From NCBI GenBank assembly GCA_006176705.1, contig QRFJ01000765.1, positions 558,001 through 622,000 of the forward strand: a DNA stretch of 64,000 nt, in the 5' to 3' direction. The stretch is from Cocos nucifera (lineage: Eukaryota > Streptophyta > Magnoliopsida > Arecales > Arecaceae). The notes under the pieces are model-generated. The model searched no databases. It worked only from the letters and a program-made list of their open reading frames with translations, and was not told the origin of the DNA. Both the position numbers and the translations under genes were made by a program. This document shows positions 1 to 10,892 of this stretch, one piece after another. Position 1 is the first letter of the stretch. Each line of letters opens with the position of its first letter.

Positions 1-465
1 CGACTATATTAAAAATAGGAGGAGGACCTCATCCTGACATGGGTGATGAAGACCTCCTATTATTTAAGACAGGAGGAGGGAAGTGTCCCTTACAAGGCCC
101 TTTTGCACTCCTATATCTTTGTTAGGGATAGGAGGAGGACCTCGCCCTAACAAAGAAAGGTCGATCCATCAGAAATGAAGAAGAACCTCATCCTGATAGG
201 AGGATAAAAAGACCAATCATGTCAGGATCAGGAGGAGGATCTTGTCCTAATGCAGATGACGAAGATCTTTGATTATTTAAGATAGGAGGGGAGTGGCCCT
301 TTCAACAGTCCTTTTATGCCCTTACCGTCCTGTCAAGAACAGGAGGAGAACCTCGTCCTAACAAAGAGACAAAGAAAAATCAATCCTATCAGGAACATGA
401 GAAAGACCTCATCCAAATTGAAGGAGAGGGACAAAGCTGACTGTGTCAGAAATAGGAGGAGAATA
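1..465 (+). repeat. Tandem repeat array, unit ~105-115 bp (Tat-L)
   Basis: About four degenerate units recur here, each marked by an AGGAGGAGAACCTCRTCCT-like core (starting near 17, 129, 230 and 337, with a partial near 450) and by GATGAAGACC and AAGATAGGAGGAGGG blocks. The same array occurs at 58,455-59,180. It is non-coding and sits between pol and the antisense gene. The left edge is cut by the window. Confidence 0.8.
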
Positions 466-648
466 CCTACCAGCGATTATTTTGATAAAAGATGAGATGA
501 AGAAAATGGCAGAAATAACAGATGATGAATCCATGCGAGACAAAGAGACAATTAAGAAAAACTTTATTTTATTAAAACTAGAGTCTATTACAAAGGTCTG
601 CAAGATCATGTACAAAAAAAAAAGGGAAGAGAGAAAGAAAAAATAAAC

Positions 649-1251
649 CTAAGAGGACCCGAAATCCTCAGACTTCGAGCTGCTGATCCCCACCATTGCC
701 AAAGATTGCTTCAAGCTGATGATCTCTTCTTCAAGTTTTTTCTTTTAGCAGACTCTCCACAAATAATCTATTAGCTTGCTGGAAATTATCCTTGGACTCC
801 CACAGCTATCTTCTTAGGATCTTCAGCCTGACGCTCGTATGTCATTTGGATCTTCAGCTATTGAAGTTCGGCCTTATCCTTCTCATACACCATGGAAAGA
901 TCATCGAAGGACTCCCTTAAAAAAAGCAAGCTACTTTGACTCTCTATTAACACCAGCCTGCTGACTATTGGCTAACTATTTTCGAAGATGAGTCATTTTG
1001 TCTCTAGCCGTTTTAAGCTCGAGCTCAAGTTTAGATATTTTTTCCATCCAGCATATCCTATAACTGTTGTGCCAAGCTTCGGTATCCAAAAGTTATTTTT
1101 GGAGCTCCAAAATTTTTTTCGACCAATCCCATTCATACCGGGCCTTGTCGGAAGACCATAGCAAACTTTTCTTTACCAGGTTAATTTTCTTTTTTGCTAT
1201 CTTGAGCTTGACTTTGAGGGAGCTGGCCTTCGCAATCAATACCTAGGACTT
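649..1251 (-). pseudogene. Antisense coiled-coil frame of Tat-L, C-terminal part
   Basis: Read on the minus strand, this is a Lys/Glu/Leu-rich, coiled-coil-like frame ending at TAG 649-651 with tail residues SKSEDFGSS. It matches the end of the minus-strand frame at 59,365 (tail SPKSKESGPS). It is cut at 1,252 by the Copia-1 LTR, and its upstream half resumes at 6,747. Several stops show it is decayed. The function is unknown; it lies downstream of, and colinear with, the Transposase_28-like gene. Confidence 0.6.
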
Positions 1252-1841
1252 TGTTGGGATAAACTATCCTCTCTCGGATCGACGTGACTACTAGTGATTA
1301 GCCAAGCAACAAGGAACAATCTCCTAGAATCAACGTGGAAGCAAAATAATGGATTCAAGAGAAAAAAGAGAAAGAGAGTACAAGAGTTTTTCAGGAGAAA
1401 AGAGCTTTATTTCATGAATTCAACATCATATACAATCTTGACCTATTTCTAGTATTTATACTTTACAAAAGGATCAAGCTCCAAGCTCATAGAAAAACTT
1501 TTCAAAATTCAAACATTCCACGTACATAAATAAACCCGCAAAAACTGAGCCAGCCAAGTTTCAGACTAAGTCGACTAACCTGCAAATGGGTCGGCTTAGT
1601 CTCAGACTGAGCTGACCCAATTGTATATCATGCCAATAGCCCAAAAATGCTACTTTCTTTTTGAATTTTCCTCTGAGACATAGCCGACTCAGTCCTGGAC
1701 TGAGCCAGCTTAGTCTCAGGATGAGCCGGCTTAGTTTCTAAACTTTGCTACCCATATTGATTTCTCTTCTAGCTTGCTCCCGTCTTCCTATGACCTATCT
1801 TCTCATGTTTCCAAGATTTGAGAGTGCCACTTTTGAGCTCA
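1252..1841 (-). repeat. 3' LTR of Copia-1
   Basis: 590 bp. On the minus strand it starts TGAGCTC and ends CCCAACA (TG...CA). A TATA-like TATAAATA box lies at 1,453-1,460. An array of GAGCCGACTCAG-like short palindromes (about 1,545-1,740) lies upstream of the TATA on the minus strand, i.e. in U3. Confidence 0.9.
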
Positions 1842-2089
1842 CATTTTACATCTTGATGCTTCTAAGTTCTTGTGAACTCATCTCTTCTCAGCAAACCCAT
1901 TCTTGCCACACATATCTGAAAGCTATCTCTGAAGAGTACCTTCATGAGTGCATCAGATTGATTCTTCTTGTTATGGATCTTCATCAATTCCACTTCACCT
2001 TCCTCCACCAGCTCTCTGATTTTGTGGTACCTTATGTCTATATGCTTTGTGCACGCATGATAGACTGGATTCTATGCCAACAGTAGAGC

Positions 2090-3480
2090 ACTCTGACTAT
2101 CACTGAATAGTATAACCTTGCTCTGCTCCACCCCCAACTCAACAATCAACCTCCTAACCCAAGGGCTTTCTTTGCAGCCTCCGTTATTCCAATATACTCA
2201 GCCTCTATGGTAGACAAGACCGTAATTGACTGAAGGATTGATCTCCAAGACATCGATCCACCATACACATAGAAGAGGTATCCAGTGGTAGACCTCCTGT
2301 ATTAAGATCTTCTGCATAATTTGCATCTACAAACCCTTCCAGAGGACTCAAACCTCCATCTTCAAATTGTTCCCAAATCTTGGCTGCCCAAACCAAACCA
2401 TAATCCCTTGTTCCATGTAGATATCGTAATATCCATTTCCAATATTTCTTCCCAGGGTTAGCCATGTATCTACTAACCGTGCTCACTGCATGTGCTATAT
2501 CTGGTCTATAGTACACCATAGTGTACATCACACTATCTATAGCATTCACATAAGAAACTTTTTTCATGTATTCTCTCTCCTCTTTTGACTGAAGATTTTA
2601 TAACTTGGAGAGAGATATATGGCTCGATAATGGCGTCTCTACAGGTTTGGCCTTCTTCATCCCAAACCCCTTCAAAACTTTTTGGACATATCTTCCTTGT
2701 GACAAATGGAGCACTCCTTTGCACCTATCTCTGCAAATCTTCATTCCAAGAATTTTCTCAGCTAGACTTAGATCCTTCATCTCAAACTCAGATGATAATG
2801 CTCTTTTCAGCCTTTTCATAGCTTCCATGCTTCTACTGGCTACAAGCATATCATCTACATACAGTAGTAGGCACAGAGCATCCTCCTCATCTGCATCCTT
2901 GACATAGACACAGTAATCATGTTCACATCTATTGAAATCCAGGTTCAAAATAAAACTATCAAATCTTCGATACCACTGGCAAGAGGACTATTTCAAGCTG
3001 TACAAAGACTTTCTGAGTAAACATATCTTTTCTATCTGTCCAGTCTCTATGATATCCTCTAGCTGCTTCATGTAGATCCTTTTCTTTAATGTGCCATGAA
3101 GGAAGGCCATCTTCACATCCATCTATTCCAACTCCATATTGTACTGTGCCATCAGTGATAGCAAAATTCGAATAGATGTATGACGCACCATAGGAGAGAA
3201 AACTTTTGTGTAGTCAATTTCTTCCCTTTGTGAGCATCCCTTTGCTACCAGTCTTGCTTTGAATCTAACTCCATCTTGTTCTGAAGGTGCCTCTTTCTTT
3301 ATGAACATCCACTTTGAGCTAATAGATCAAGCACCTTTTGGAAGATCCACCAGCTACCATGTCTGATTCTTTTAAAGTGATCTCATCTCCTCCATCATGG
3401 CCTGCATCCATGAATCATGATCCTCACTCTTCATAGCCTCTGCATAATTTTCTGGATCTTCATTAGCAGTGATGAATGCA
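2090..3480 (-). pseudogene. Copia-1 reverse transcriptase and RNase H (broken)
   Basis: Minus-strand fragments give a copia-type polymerase. The N-terminal RT part reads RFKARLVAKGCSQREEIDY, followed by FSPMVRHTSIRILLSL (3,123-3,308). The catalytic LYVDDMLVAS box lies in 2,598-2,948, followed by EMKDLSLAEKILGMKICRD. The thumb/RNase H part (2,205-2,567) has RPDIAHAVSTVSRYMANPG and GFVDANYAEDLN, which holds the first RNase H aspartate. Frames change between segments and there are stops, so no active enzyme can be made. Its role would have been copying the element RNA into DNA. Confidence 0.88.
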
Positions 3481-3559
3481 TAGGAGATAACCTCATCAAT
3501 GCCATATCTAACTGTCTCCTGATAGTATGCTGGGGTTTGTGCAAAGCCACTCCCATTGG

Positions 3560-5157
3560 CATATCTCTATATGATATCTACGGCTGACCCTGCACATTCA
3601 TCTAACTGCTGGCACTTCATGCCGATCTTTCATCTGAGTATTTTTTTTCTCCTACCCAGTTCCACCTCAATAGGAACACTCCTATACATGGATTCGGACT
3701 ATATGTCATCTATCTCAGACTAGCCACTATCGTTCACCCTTGTCTCCCTAGTTCCATCTATCCTATGCCTCCTCAAGATGCTCTTCTCATCAAAGATAAC
3801 ATCCCTGTTGATCACTGACTTCTGTGTTTGAGAGTCCCACAATAGGTATCTCTTGACTCCTTGTGGATACCCTATGAATGTCATCTTTTGAGATTTTAGG
3901 TCCAATTTGCTCCTCTCGATTGCCTCCATATGTGCATAGGCTGGGCAACCAAAGACCTTCAGATAGCCAAGCTTTACCTTCTTTCCACTCCAGACCTCCT
4001 CTGGAATGCATCCATTCAGTTTATAATGTGGGAACCTATTCACAAAAAAAAAAAAGTTAAGGCATCACCCCAAAAAGATTTTGAAAGTGATGTCTGTAGC
4101 CTCAAACTTCGTGCCTTCTCGATCAATGTCCAGTTCATTCTCTTCATGATACCATTCTACTGGGGAGTCATCTTCATCAGGTAATGGTGTTTGATGCCAT
4201 TTTCCTCACAGTACCTCCTGAACTCCAGGCTAGTATACTTTTCTCCATTGTCCGACCTAAGATACTTCACCTGTCTTCCAAACTCCTTCTCTACTTCAAC
4301 TCTCCAGGCTTTGAACTCGGCAAATACCTCTGATTTTTTTCTAATCAGATAAATCCATACCTTTCTTAAGAAATCATCAATAAAATGATAAAATACCTTG
4401 CCCCACCTCTAGTTGATATAGGACTGGTCCGCACACATCCGAGTGCACTAAATCCTGCACTCCTTCACTGTGCTTGGTACTTCTGGCAAACTTTATCCCA
4501 TGCTGTTTGCCAAAGATACACAGCTCACATAAATCTATGCCCTCCTTCTTCAGGGCTAGGATCATACCTCTTCTATTAAGTTCAGTGAGCCCACGGTCAC
4601 TCAATGATTCATCTGATAGTGGCATAGTCGATATAAAATCTGCTCCTCCTATGCTGCTGCTAGCATCTCTGCACTATCATTCACCACTGAGCCTTCCATT
4701 CTGTAAAGATTATTTCTCAGTCTTCTACCTCTCATCACCACCAAAGCTTTCTTAAAAATTTTCAAACATCCACTCTCAGCCTGGCTACTAAAAGCATAAT
4801 CCTGCTCCTCCAAGTAGCCCAAAGAAATCAATTTTTTTTTTTTAACTTCGATACATGCCTGACATTTGATAATGTATGAATAATTCCATTGTACATCCTC
4901 ACCCTGATAGAGCCAACTCCAGCTACTTTGCACCGATGATCATCTCCAAGGTTGATACTTCCACCATCAAACTTTTGGTAGGTCGCAAACCACTTCCGAT
5001 GAGAAGTATAGTGGTGCAAGCATGCTGAATTCAATATCCACATAGTATCGCACTCTATGGATCTATTTGATACAACTAATAGGTCTTCTCCACTGCTCAT
5101 AAAAGCTGTATCATCTTCCTTACTAGCCTTTTTTTTTTTGATCTCAAAAGAGGGCAA
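3560..5157 (-). pseudogene. Copia-1 protease and integrase (broken)
   Basis: The protease region (4,828-5,157) reads MWILNSACLHHYTSHRKWF. The family normally has LDSG/LDSA here, so the catalytic Asp is replaced by Asn. A GAG-pre-integrase/zinc region follows (4,377-4,625) with LCELCIFGKQHGIKF and HSDVCGP, the latter holding the first integrase Asp. The integrase C-terminal part (3,720-4,043) reads VWSGKKVKLGYLKVFGCPAYAH, then FIGYPQGVKRYLLWD. Multiple frameshifts are present. Confidence 0.85.
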
Positions 5158-5990
5158 TCTCTCCTCAGGTGTCTAGACTGATGACATTTATAACACTTCA
5201 ATATCTTCCTCTAATCTCGAGACTTAGATTTGCCCTTGGATTTTTCTCTTACCTTCTCCTTTGATCTTTTCTATATTTCATTCACAGTCAAGATCTCAGA
5301 CATAGGGTTTTTCTTACAGATCTTCTTTCTTTGCTCATTTGATCTGAGCACACCAACAACCTCTTCATAGTTTAGGATCTTCTTCCTATAAACTAAAGTT
5401 GTTATGAAACCATCATACGAACCTGAAAGAGAACATAATAATAGCAATGTCCGATCCTTCTCGTCGATCTTCACATCCAAACTCATCACCTCAGAACACA
5501 CTTGATTGAACCTTTGGATATATGCAACAAGATCTCTACTTTTGGACATCCTTAGACTATACAACTGTTTCTTCAACCATAGCTTATTCGTTATGTTCTT
5601 TCCCATGTACGTATTTTTCAGTCTCATCCAAAGCCCCTTTGCCGTAGTCTCTGTGCAAACCTTGGGCAAAACTTGATTGATCAAGCACATCCGAATTATG
5701 CTAAAAGTAATTTTCTTCAACTATTCTCAATCCTCAGCATTGATCTTTGCTGGCCTTTCTCTTGTCAAGATCTTGTAGATCCTCTACTGAACCAACAAGT
5801 CCTTTATCCTTTGCTGCTATAGGGTAAAATTTCTCTTGCCATCAAACTTTTCAAAATCTACCTTGAATCCACTCAATCCCATGACTTCAAACAAGTCAAG
5901 AACAGATCTCTAACATCCTTCTTTGATCACACACTAGTAACACTATCCTTTAAAGAAGATCTAAATATCCTAGATCCTCTTTTGAACCAT
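5158..5990 (-). pseudogene. Copia-1 gag (UBN2-type capsid), broken
   Basis: The longest frame (5,271-5,720, minus) carries the copia capsid signature: AKGLWMRLKNTYMGKNITNK, LYSLRMSKSRDLVAYIQRFN and LLLLCSLSGSYDGFITTL. A short basic stretch follows near 5,160-5,280, with a CRH-like zinc-knuckle remnant where a zinc finger is expected. Upstream to 5,990 the same protein continues in other frames. Its role would be particle formation and RNA packaging. Confidence 0.83.
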
Positions 5991-6135
5991 CTGTATCACC
6001 ATCCCTCTGTGTAACCAATCTCCACCTTAATCTAGAGATAAATAATAAAGAAATAAGAAGATTTTGGATAAAACTTGATGTAACAGATCCTGGATCTAGT
6101 AACCCAAGGTGTCTTCCTTCCTTCCATGCAATACC

Positions 6136-6147
6136 GCTCTGATACCA
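6136..6147 (-). other. Primer-binding site of Copia-1
   Basis: The minus strand reads TGGTATCAGAGC, the standard plant initiator tRNA-Met primer site, 2 bp from the LTR end. It fixes the element's orientation. Confidence 0.95.
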
Positions 6148-6149
6148 AT

Positions 6150-6746
6150 TGTTGGGATAAACTATCCTCTCTCGGACCGACGTGGCTGCTGGTGATTAGC
6201 CAAACAATAATAAACAATCTTCTAGCATCAACGTGGAAGCAAAATAATGGATTCAAGAGAAAATAGAGAAAGAGAGTACAAGAGTTTTTTTAGGAGAAAA
6301 GAGCTTTATTTCATGAATTCAGCATCATATACAATCTTAACCTATTTTCAGTATTTATACTTTACAAAAAGATCAAGACCTAAGCACATAGAAAAATTTT
6401 TTAAAATCCAAACATTCCATGTACATAAAACAAATCCATAAAAACTGAGTCAGCCTAATTTTAGACTGAGCCGATTAACCTACGACTAGGTCGGCTCAGT
6501 CTCAAACTGAGCCGATCCAGTTGTGTACCATACCAACTTTTTATCTAAATTTTTCTTTGAGACATAGCCGACTTAGTCCTGGATTGAGTTGGCATAGTTT
6601 CCAACTTAGCTGACTCAGTCTTAGGATGAGTCGGCTCAGTTTCTGAACTTTGCTACCCAGGCTGATTTCTCTTCCGACTTGCTTCCGTCTTTTCATGACC
6701 TATCTTCTCATGTTTCTAAGACTTGGGAGCACCACTTTTGAGCTCA
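6150..6746 (-). repeat. 5' LTR of Copia-1
   Basis: 597-bp partner of 1,252-1,841. The TATAAATA box is at 6,352-6,359 (minus strand). The GAGCCGACTCAG-like palindrome cluster is at about 6,443-6,650, upstream of it. The two LTRs differ by scattered substitutions, so the insertion is not recent. Confidence 0.9.
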
Positions 6747-6990
6747 CTAGCGCTCTTCTTAAGCTTGACCAACTTTCTCTTGAAGTTATCTTTTCTAATG
6801 TTGAAGCTCATGAAATCTTTCATATGTAACTTGCGAAGGTGAGTGACTTCAACCATCACCTTCGAGGCATTCTTCCTGAACCTCTGGAGCTCGTTCTCTA
6901 TCTTCTTCAGCTTCTTCTTCACATGTTGGATTTTTCTCTTCAAACCCTTCACTACAGGTCTTAGAGGGATACCTTCGAATCATGGTTCAG
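6747..6990 (-). pseudogene. Antisense coiled-coil frame of Tat-L, N-terminal part
   Basis: The minus-strand frame (6,716-6,952 reads into the LTR) carries KRKIQHVKKKLKKIENELQR and VMVEVTHLRKLHMKDFMSFN. It is closely matched at 59.9-60.2 kb by KKKLKKTEDELQRSRKNALK and MKDFISYNIKKGN. It is heptad-rich and Lys/Glu-rich, so a coiled coil is likely. Copia-1 cuts it off from its C-terminal half at 649-1,251. Confidence 0.65.
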
Positions 6991-7147
6991 CATCGATCAG
7001 GGATGAATGATCTTGACTTTGATCACTAGAAGGATTCTAAATAACATTCACCATAGCATAAGTATAAGGAGAAAAAAACTCATTTTTATTTCTTAAAATA
7101 TTTAAATATACATGAAAAAAAAGAAAAAAATATAATTATTTAAAATT

Positions 7148-9122
7148 TTAGACCTCAGGAGGAATAGCGGGGGGTGAGGTTGGAATGTTTCCTACCGCCT
7201 CCAGCTTTGGCATAGATTCGGGCACCTCAGCGGCAAGTTTAGAGAGCTCGAGAGTAGCATCGACAGGAGAAGGGTTGGCCACAACAGCGAACAGTCCTGC
7301 CTCTTCATCAGAGACCTCCCCATATAAGAAGCTGAGATCGAGTTCAAAAAACTTGGTGGCCACTCGATCCTCGCAGAGTTTGTATCTCTTCTGAAAGGCC
7401 TCTTGGCCAAAGGCAACATTCAGATCCCTCATTTTGGAAGAGACCTTGAACTCCTCCATTCCTTGGACCTTCGTCTCCAAGATCTGCTTTGAAACTTGAT
7501 TTTTCAGCTCTCCGACCTTAACCTCGGCCTTCTTCCTTTTCTCCTCCTCTAAGGCTAGGGTGACCTTCAGCCCCACCGAGGTGAGCTCCTCTTGTCTGAG
7601 CATCTCCCATAGACTTTCGACCTCGACCACCTTCTCCTTTAGTAGGTGGTCAGCCTTGGTGGCCTTTTCCTAGAGGTGGTCAATTTTGACCTAAAGATCC
7701 TCTTGGGCTATTAGTGCCTCCAACCTCAGTCGATTCATCATTTTGATATGCACGAGTATTTGATGATCTAACTGTAGCAAATAAATTATGATATAAAAAA
7801 AATTGATAAATCAATTATCTTGAGGAAGGTTTCGAGGGAATTCCAAATAAACTACGTATGCTCGAGGTCAGCCATTTGGTCCACCACCTCGGGCATGATG
7901 AACTTATCGGTTAAATCTCGGATAAGCTCTGGATTGTTGAAGGGGTCTTCTCTCGGATTATTGCCATCATCACTGACCCCACCAGGGTGCACCTTGCGAT
8001 GCACTTTCATGATGACCTTTTTCTCCTTCTTCTCCCCTTCTCCCCTTCTAGTAGGAGGTTGTGGGGCTGGGTCGTCAGCTGGAGGACTCATGGATGATGA
8101 AGGCATGGAGCCCTTGGTAGTGGCTTCGACCCTGATGGTGGGGCTGACCTTGACAATGGCAGCATCTCGATGGTGGCGGTGGCATCAATAGGTGCTGCAG
8201 AGCTGGAGATGTCTACTCTAGGTTTCTTGGCAGCAGGCTCATCGGATGTGGTACCTTTTCTTTGTGGACCTGGAGCCTCTTTGAAAGCATTTCAACAGCC
8301 TTAGCATCCATCTCTACCATAAAGATAAAAGTACAATCAGAAAAAAAGAAAGAAAAAGAGGATAGTCCACCGACTTCGATCGCATACCTGATAGATTCAG
8401 AGGTCTAAGATCGAGGTTGAACAAGATTTGTTCTTTTATTAGCTCAGATATCAGAGAAGTTTGGTAATCTCTGATTATGGTGACCAACTCTTGATCCGCA
8501 TTCTCTAACCCCGAGGCTCGTCGGATAGAATCCCTCAAATATCCCCTAGGTGGGAGTCCTAAGTGCAGGGTCAGGCAGGGAACAAAGGTAAACTTTTCTT
8601 TCCAATTATGAATGGAAGAGGGGGCACCCTTAAGCAATCTCTTCTTACCAGATTAAAAAAAAGTATACCACCAGTCCTTAGCAGTAGGGTGATGCTTAAA
8701 GATGAAGAGGTTCAAAAAAGAGCAACCATGGGCTGGACCCTGGCGGATATACAGATAGTAAGGAATCCTATAATAAACCTAAAGGAGTTTGAAACTACCG
8801 AGGCTAGGAAGATGTTTAAAAAGTGAAAAAGGGCGACAATGAAGTTAGGAAGGGAAAGTCTCAATCCGGCGTGGATTGCCTTTAGGTACAAGCAGAATCG
8901 ACCTGGAGGAGCACAAGCCCAACCACTCAAATCAGGAAGTTCTAGCTTGTACTCGGCAGGCACCTCGTACTGAATCCTAACTAGCGATAGATCTTCAATA
9001 GTCAAGGAGTAGGGAATGGACCCCGGTAAAAAGTCTGGCTAAAGTACTGCCCTAGATCAAACCTTGGGGTTTGGGTTAGCCAAACTCCTAGAACTGTTGG
9101 ACAAGAAAACCTTGGATGATAT
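7148..9122 (-). pseudogene. Antisense Transposase_28-like gene of Tat-L
   Basis: The N-terminal domain (9,122 to about 8,640, minus) reads DLSLVRIQYEVPAEYKLELP, then APPGRFCLYLKAIHAGLRLS and FHFLNIFLASVVSNSFRFII. This is the pattern of the plant family called putative gypsy-type transposon (Transposase_28). A proline/charged middle follows (7,852-8,106: PDPTRRGEGEKKEKK-like, then LIRDLTDKFIMPEVVDQMAD), then a coiled coil (7,148-7,630: LALEEEKRKKAEVKVGELKN) ending at TAA 7,148-7,150. The spacing suggests introns; a GTATGCG donor-like site lies near 8,395. The start codon matching the other copies is ATA here (9,120-9,122), so this copy lacks its start. No biochemical function is known to me; despite the family name there is no catalytic motif. 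Confidence 0.75.
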
Positions 9123-9476
9123 CTAGATCAAGTTAAATCAAATAAAATCTCCAAAAAAAACTCAGAAAAAGGGATGATGGAAGCCCAAAAAATGGAGAAC
9201 AACGGTGTCCACCCAAAAAAACTTGAAGAAATCCAAAGAATGCAAGAAAACTAAAAGTCAAGAGGACAGGGATAAAAGACCGACCTAAAAAAATATGGAA
9301 AGAAGACCGAAAGGATGAAAGAGGATCGAAGAAAGATGCTGGTGGTCAGAAGTGTCACAGAAGGAGCAGGGGCGACAAGAATAAGAACACTCGGAGACAA
9401 TTGGAGATAGAAGAAGAAGAAGAAGAAGAAGCAGAAGCCTAAGCAAAAGCAAGAAACCATAGATGAAGGGGGAGGA

Positions 9477-9562
9477 GTTTAAATAGAAAATCATAGCTCC
9501 AGAGGAAGTTATGATTGCGGGACTCTATTAGTCAATTCCAACCCGTCATGTGTCCCACTCAT
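9477..9562 (-). promoter_or_regulatory. Promoter of the antisense gene (Tat-L)
   Basis: On the minus strand a TATA-like CTATTTAAAC (9,477-9,486) lies 354 bp upstream of the start position. ATGAGTGGGACAC (9,550-9,562) lies 63 bp further upstream. Both elements recur at the same places in two other copies (13.5 kb and 62.7 kb). A GAAGAA-type run (9,411-9,435) lies in the presumed 5' UTR. Confidence 0.6.
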
Positions 9563-9793
9563 ATCTGTGGCCTGGTAAAGCAATAACCGCACCGTACATG
9601 GAGCTCTATGCCAGATGAGTTTTCGAGGGGCTACGTCCATTCAAGACATTCGACATCAAATCATAGCACCAATTTGAAAAGAAAGATAAAATGTTTTGTT
9701 CTCCAAGGTAAGAAACTATCCAAGAACTTTAGCCGCAGTGGCTTTCTCGTACTTCCTTCATTTGAAATTCAAACTCGAGAGTAGCGGAACAAG

Positions 9794-10892
9794 TGATGGA
9801 GGGTAAAGTGGCTCCCATTGAAGTTCTTTTCCAAAGTCTTTGATCGTTGACCTCCTTCCTATTGGGATTCATCGATCTCCTTAGTGAAGAGTTCATGCTG
9901 TGGAACCTCTCGAAAGTGCATAGGAGTTTGGCGATACAATCTTGAATAAGTGATGGAGAATTACTGTTATGCTAACTTTGTCCTTTGATTAAAAATGAAT
10001 AACAGGTTTGAAGCCCGTCCATGCCCCTTCTAGATGATCTCCCTCCAGTCGAACTTCTTTCAGATAATCTTCCTCCAGATGATCTCCTCTAGTTGAACCT
10101 CCTTCGAACAAACTCCTTCCAATCGAACCCTCTCTGGATGATCTCCTTCAGTTGAACCCCCTCCGGACGATCTCCTCTAGTCGAACCTCCTTCAAATGAC
10201 CTCCTTCAGTCGTACCTCCTTTAGATGACCTTCTCTAGTCGAGCTCCTTCTAGACGGACTTCCTGCAGTCAACCTCCTTCCAATTGATCTCCTGTAGTCG
10301 ACCTTCTTCCAATCAATCTCCTCTCAGTCACCCGGAAGAACCTCGTCGTCCACATGAATTTGGCTACTAACTCAATGTGAGCCAACTAACATACGAGCAA
10401 CCTTAAAAGAGTTCGAACTCCTCTAGAATTGTTCATTACCAATGCCTACTCTGTTCAAACTCCAACAAATGGATCTTAACTGCCTACAAGTTGCAACAAA
10501 TGATAACTCATCCTCCATAACAAACTCCACATGGCCTGAGCGGCATACTACTAGATGGTTATGGTTGTCGCTATCAATTTGTTACATGCTCTATCTATAA
10601 AAGAGATCCTTCAGATACATTTTCTCTAAGCTCTCTTCTCTTTTCCGCTATTCTGCCTTTTTATTTTCTGAGCACTCCATTCCAATTGATCGAAAAATTG
10701 ACATTAACGTTAGAGGATCCTGCCGGAGCCACGCACCTTTGGTTTGAACTTTGTTTTGTAGGTCATGTCAACAACCTTGCCTTCCTCACTCCAGTCATCT
10801 CCAGCATCCTCATGGATTTCCGCACCAACGTCGGTGGCCTCGACTTTCCTACTCCAGCCATCTCCGACATCCTTACAAATTTTCACACCAAC
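9794..10892 (+). repeat. 3' LTR of Tat-L
   Basis: It starts TGATGGAGGGTAAAG after a purine-rich tract (GAGAGTAGCGGAACAAG) and ends ACCAACA. 10,020-10,330 holds degenerate tandem units of the CTCCTYCAGTCGAACYTCC type. A TATAAAAG box lies at 10,596-10,603. The downstream part (10,490-10,892) matches 52,480-52,812 of the Tat-R LTR. The exact ends are inferred by that comparison. Confidence 0.75.

Larger units (their letters stand above)
1252..6746 (-). mobile_element. Ty1/copia retrotransposon, complete but inactive (Copia-1)
   Basis: Two direct repeats of 590 and 597 bp (1,252-1,841 and 6,150-6,746) begin TGTTGGGATAAACTATCC and end TTTTGAGCTCA on the + strand. The primer-binding site TGGTATCAGAGC (complement of initiator tRNA-Met) lies on the minus strand 2 bp inside the right-hand LTR, so the element is transcribed right to left. 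Inside, in minus-strand order, are gag, protease, integrase, RT and RNase H fragments, which is the copia domain order. All are interrupted by stops. The flanks (GACTT on the left, CTAGC on the right) show no clear target duplication. Even so, the flanking sequence joined together matches uninterrupted DNA near 59.9-60.0 kb, which supports insertion into Tat-L. Confidence 0.92.
1..10892 (+). mobile_element. Tat-lineage Ty3/gypsy element, 3' part (Tat-L)
   Basis: This is the 3' end of an LTR retrotransposon whose pol and 5' LTR lie left of the window. In order it holds a ~115-bp repeat array, a minus-strand coiled-coil frame, a minus-strand Transposase_28-like gene, a purine-rich tract and the 3' LTR. 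The same order recurs at 58.45-63.33 kb behind a recognisable gag-pol, and that identifies this copy. Copia-1 interrupts it at 1,252-6,746. Some families of the Tat lineage are known to carry extra frames, often antisense, between pol and the 3' LTR. The 5' boundary is not visible. Confidence 0.8.

Noticed and set aside
1745..2086. 113-codon + strand frame across the Copia-1 LTR end
   Set aside because: Opposite to the element's coding strand and not conserved at the other LTR.
7185..7394. + strand Ser-rich frame over the antisense gene
   Set aside because: Shadow of the minus-strand coiled-coil coding sequence, which is the conserved one.
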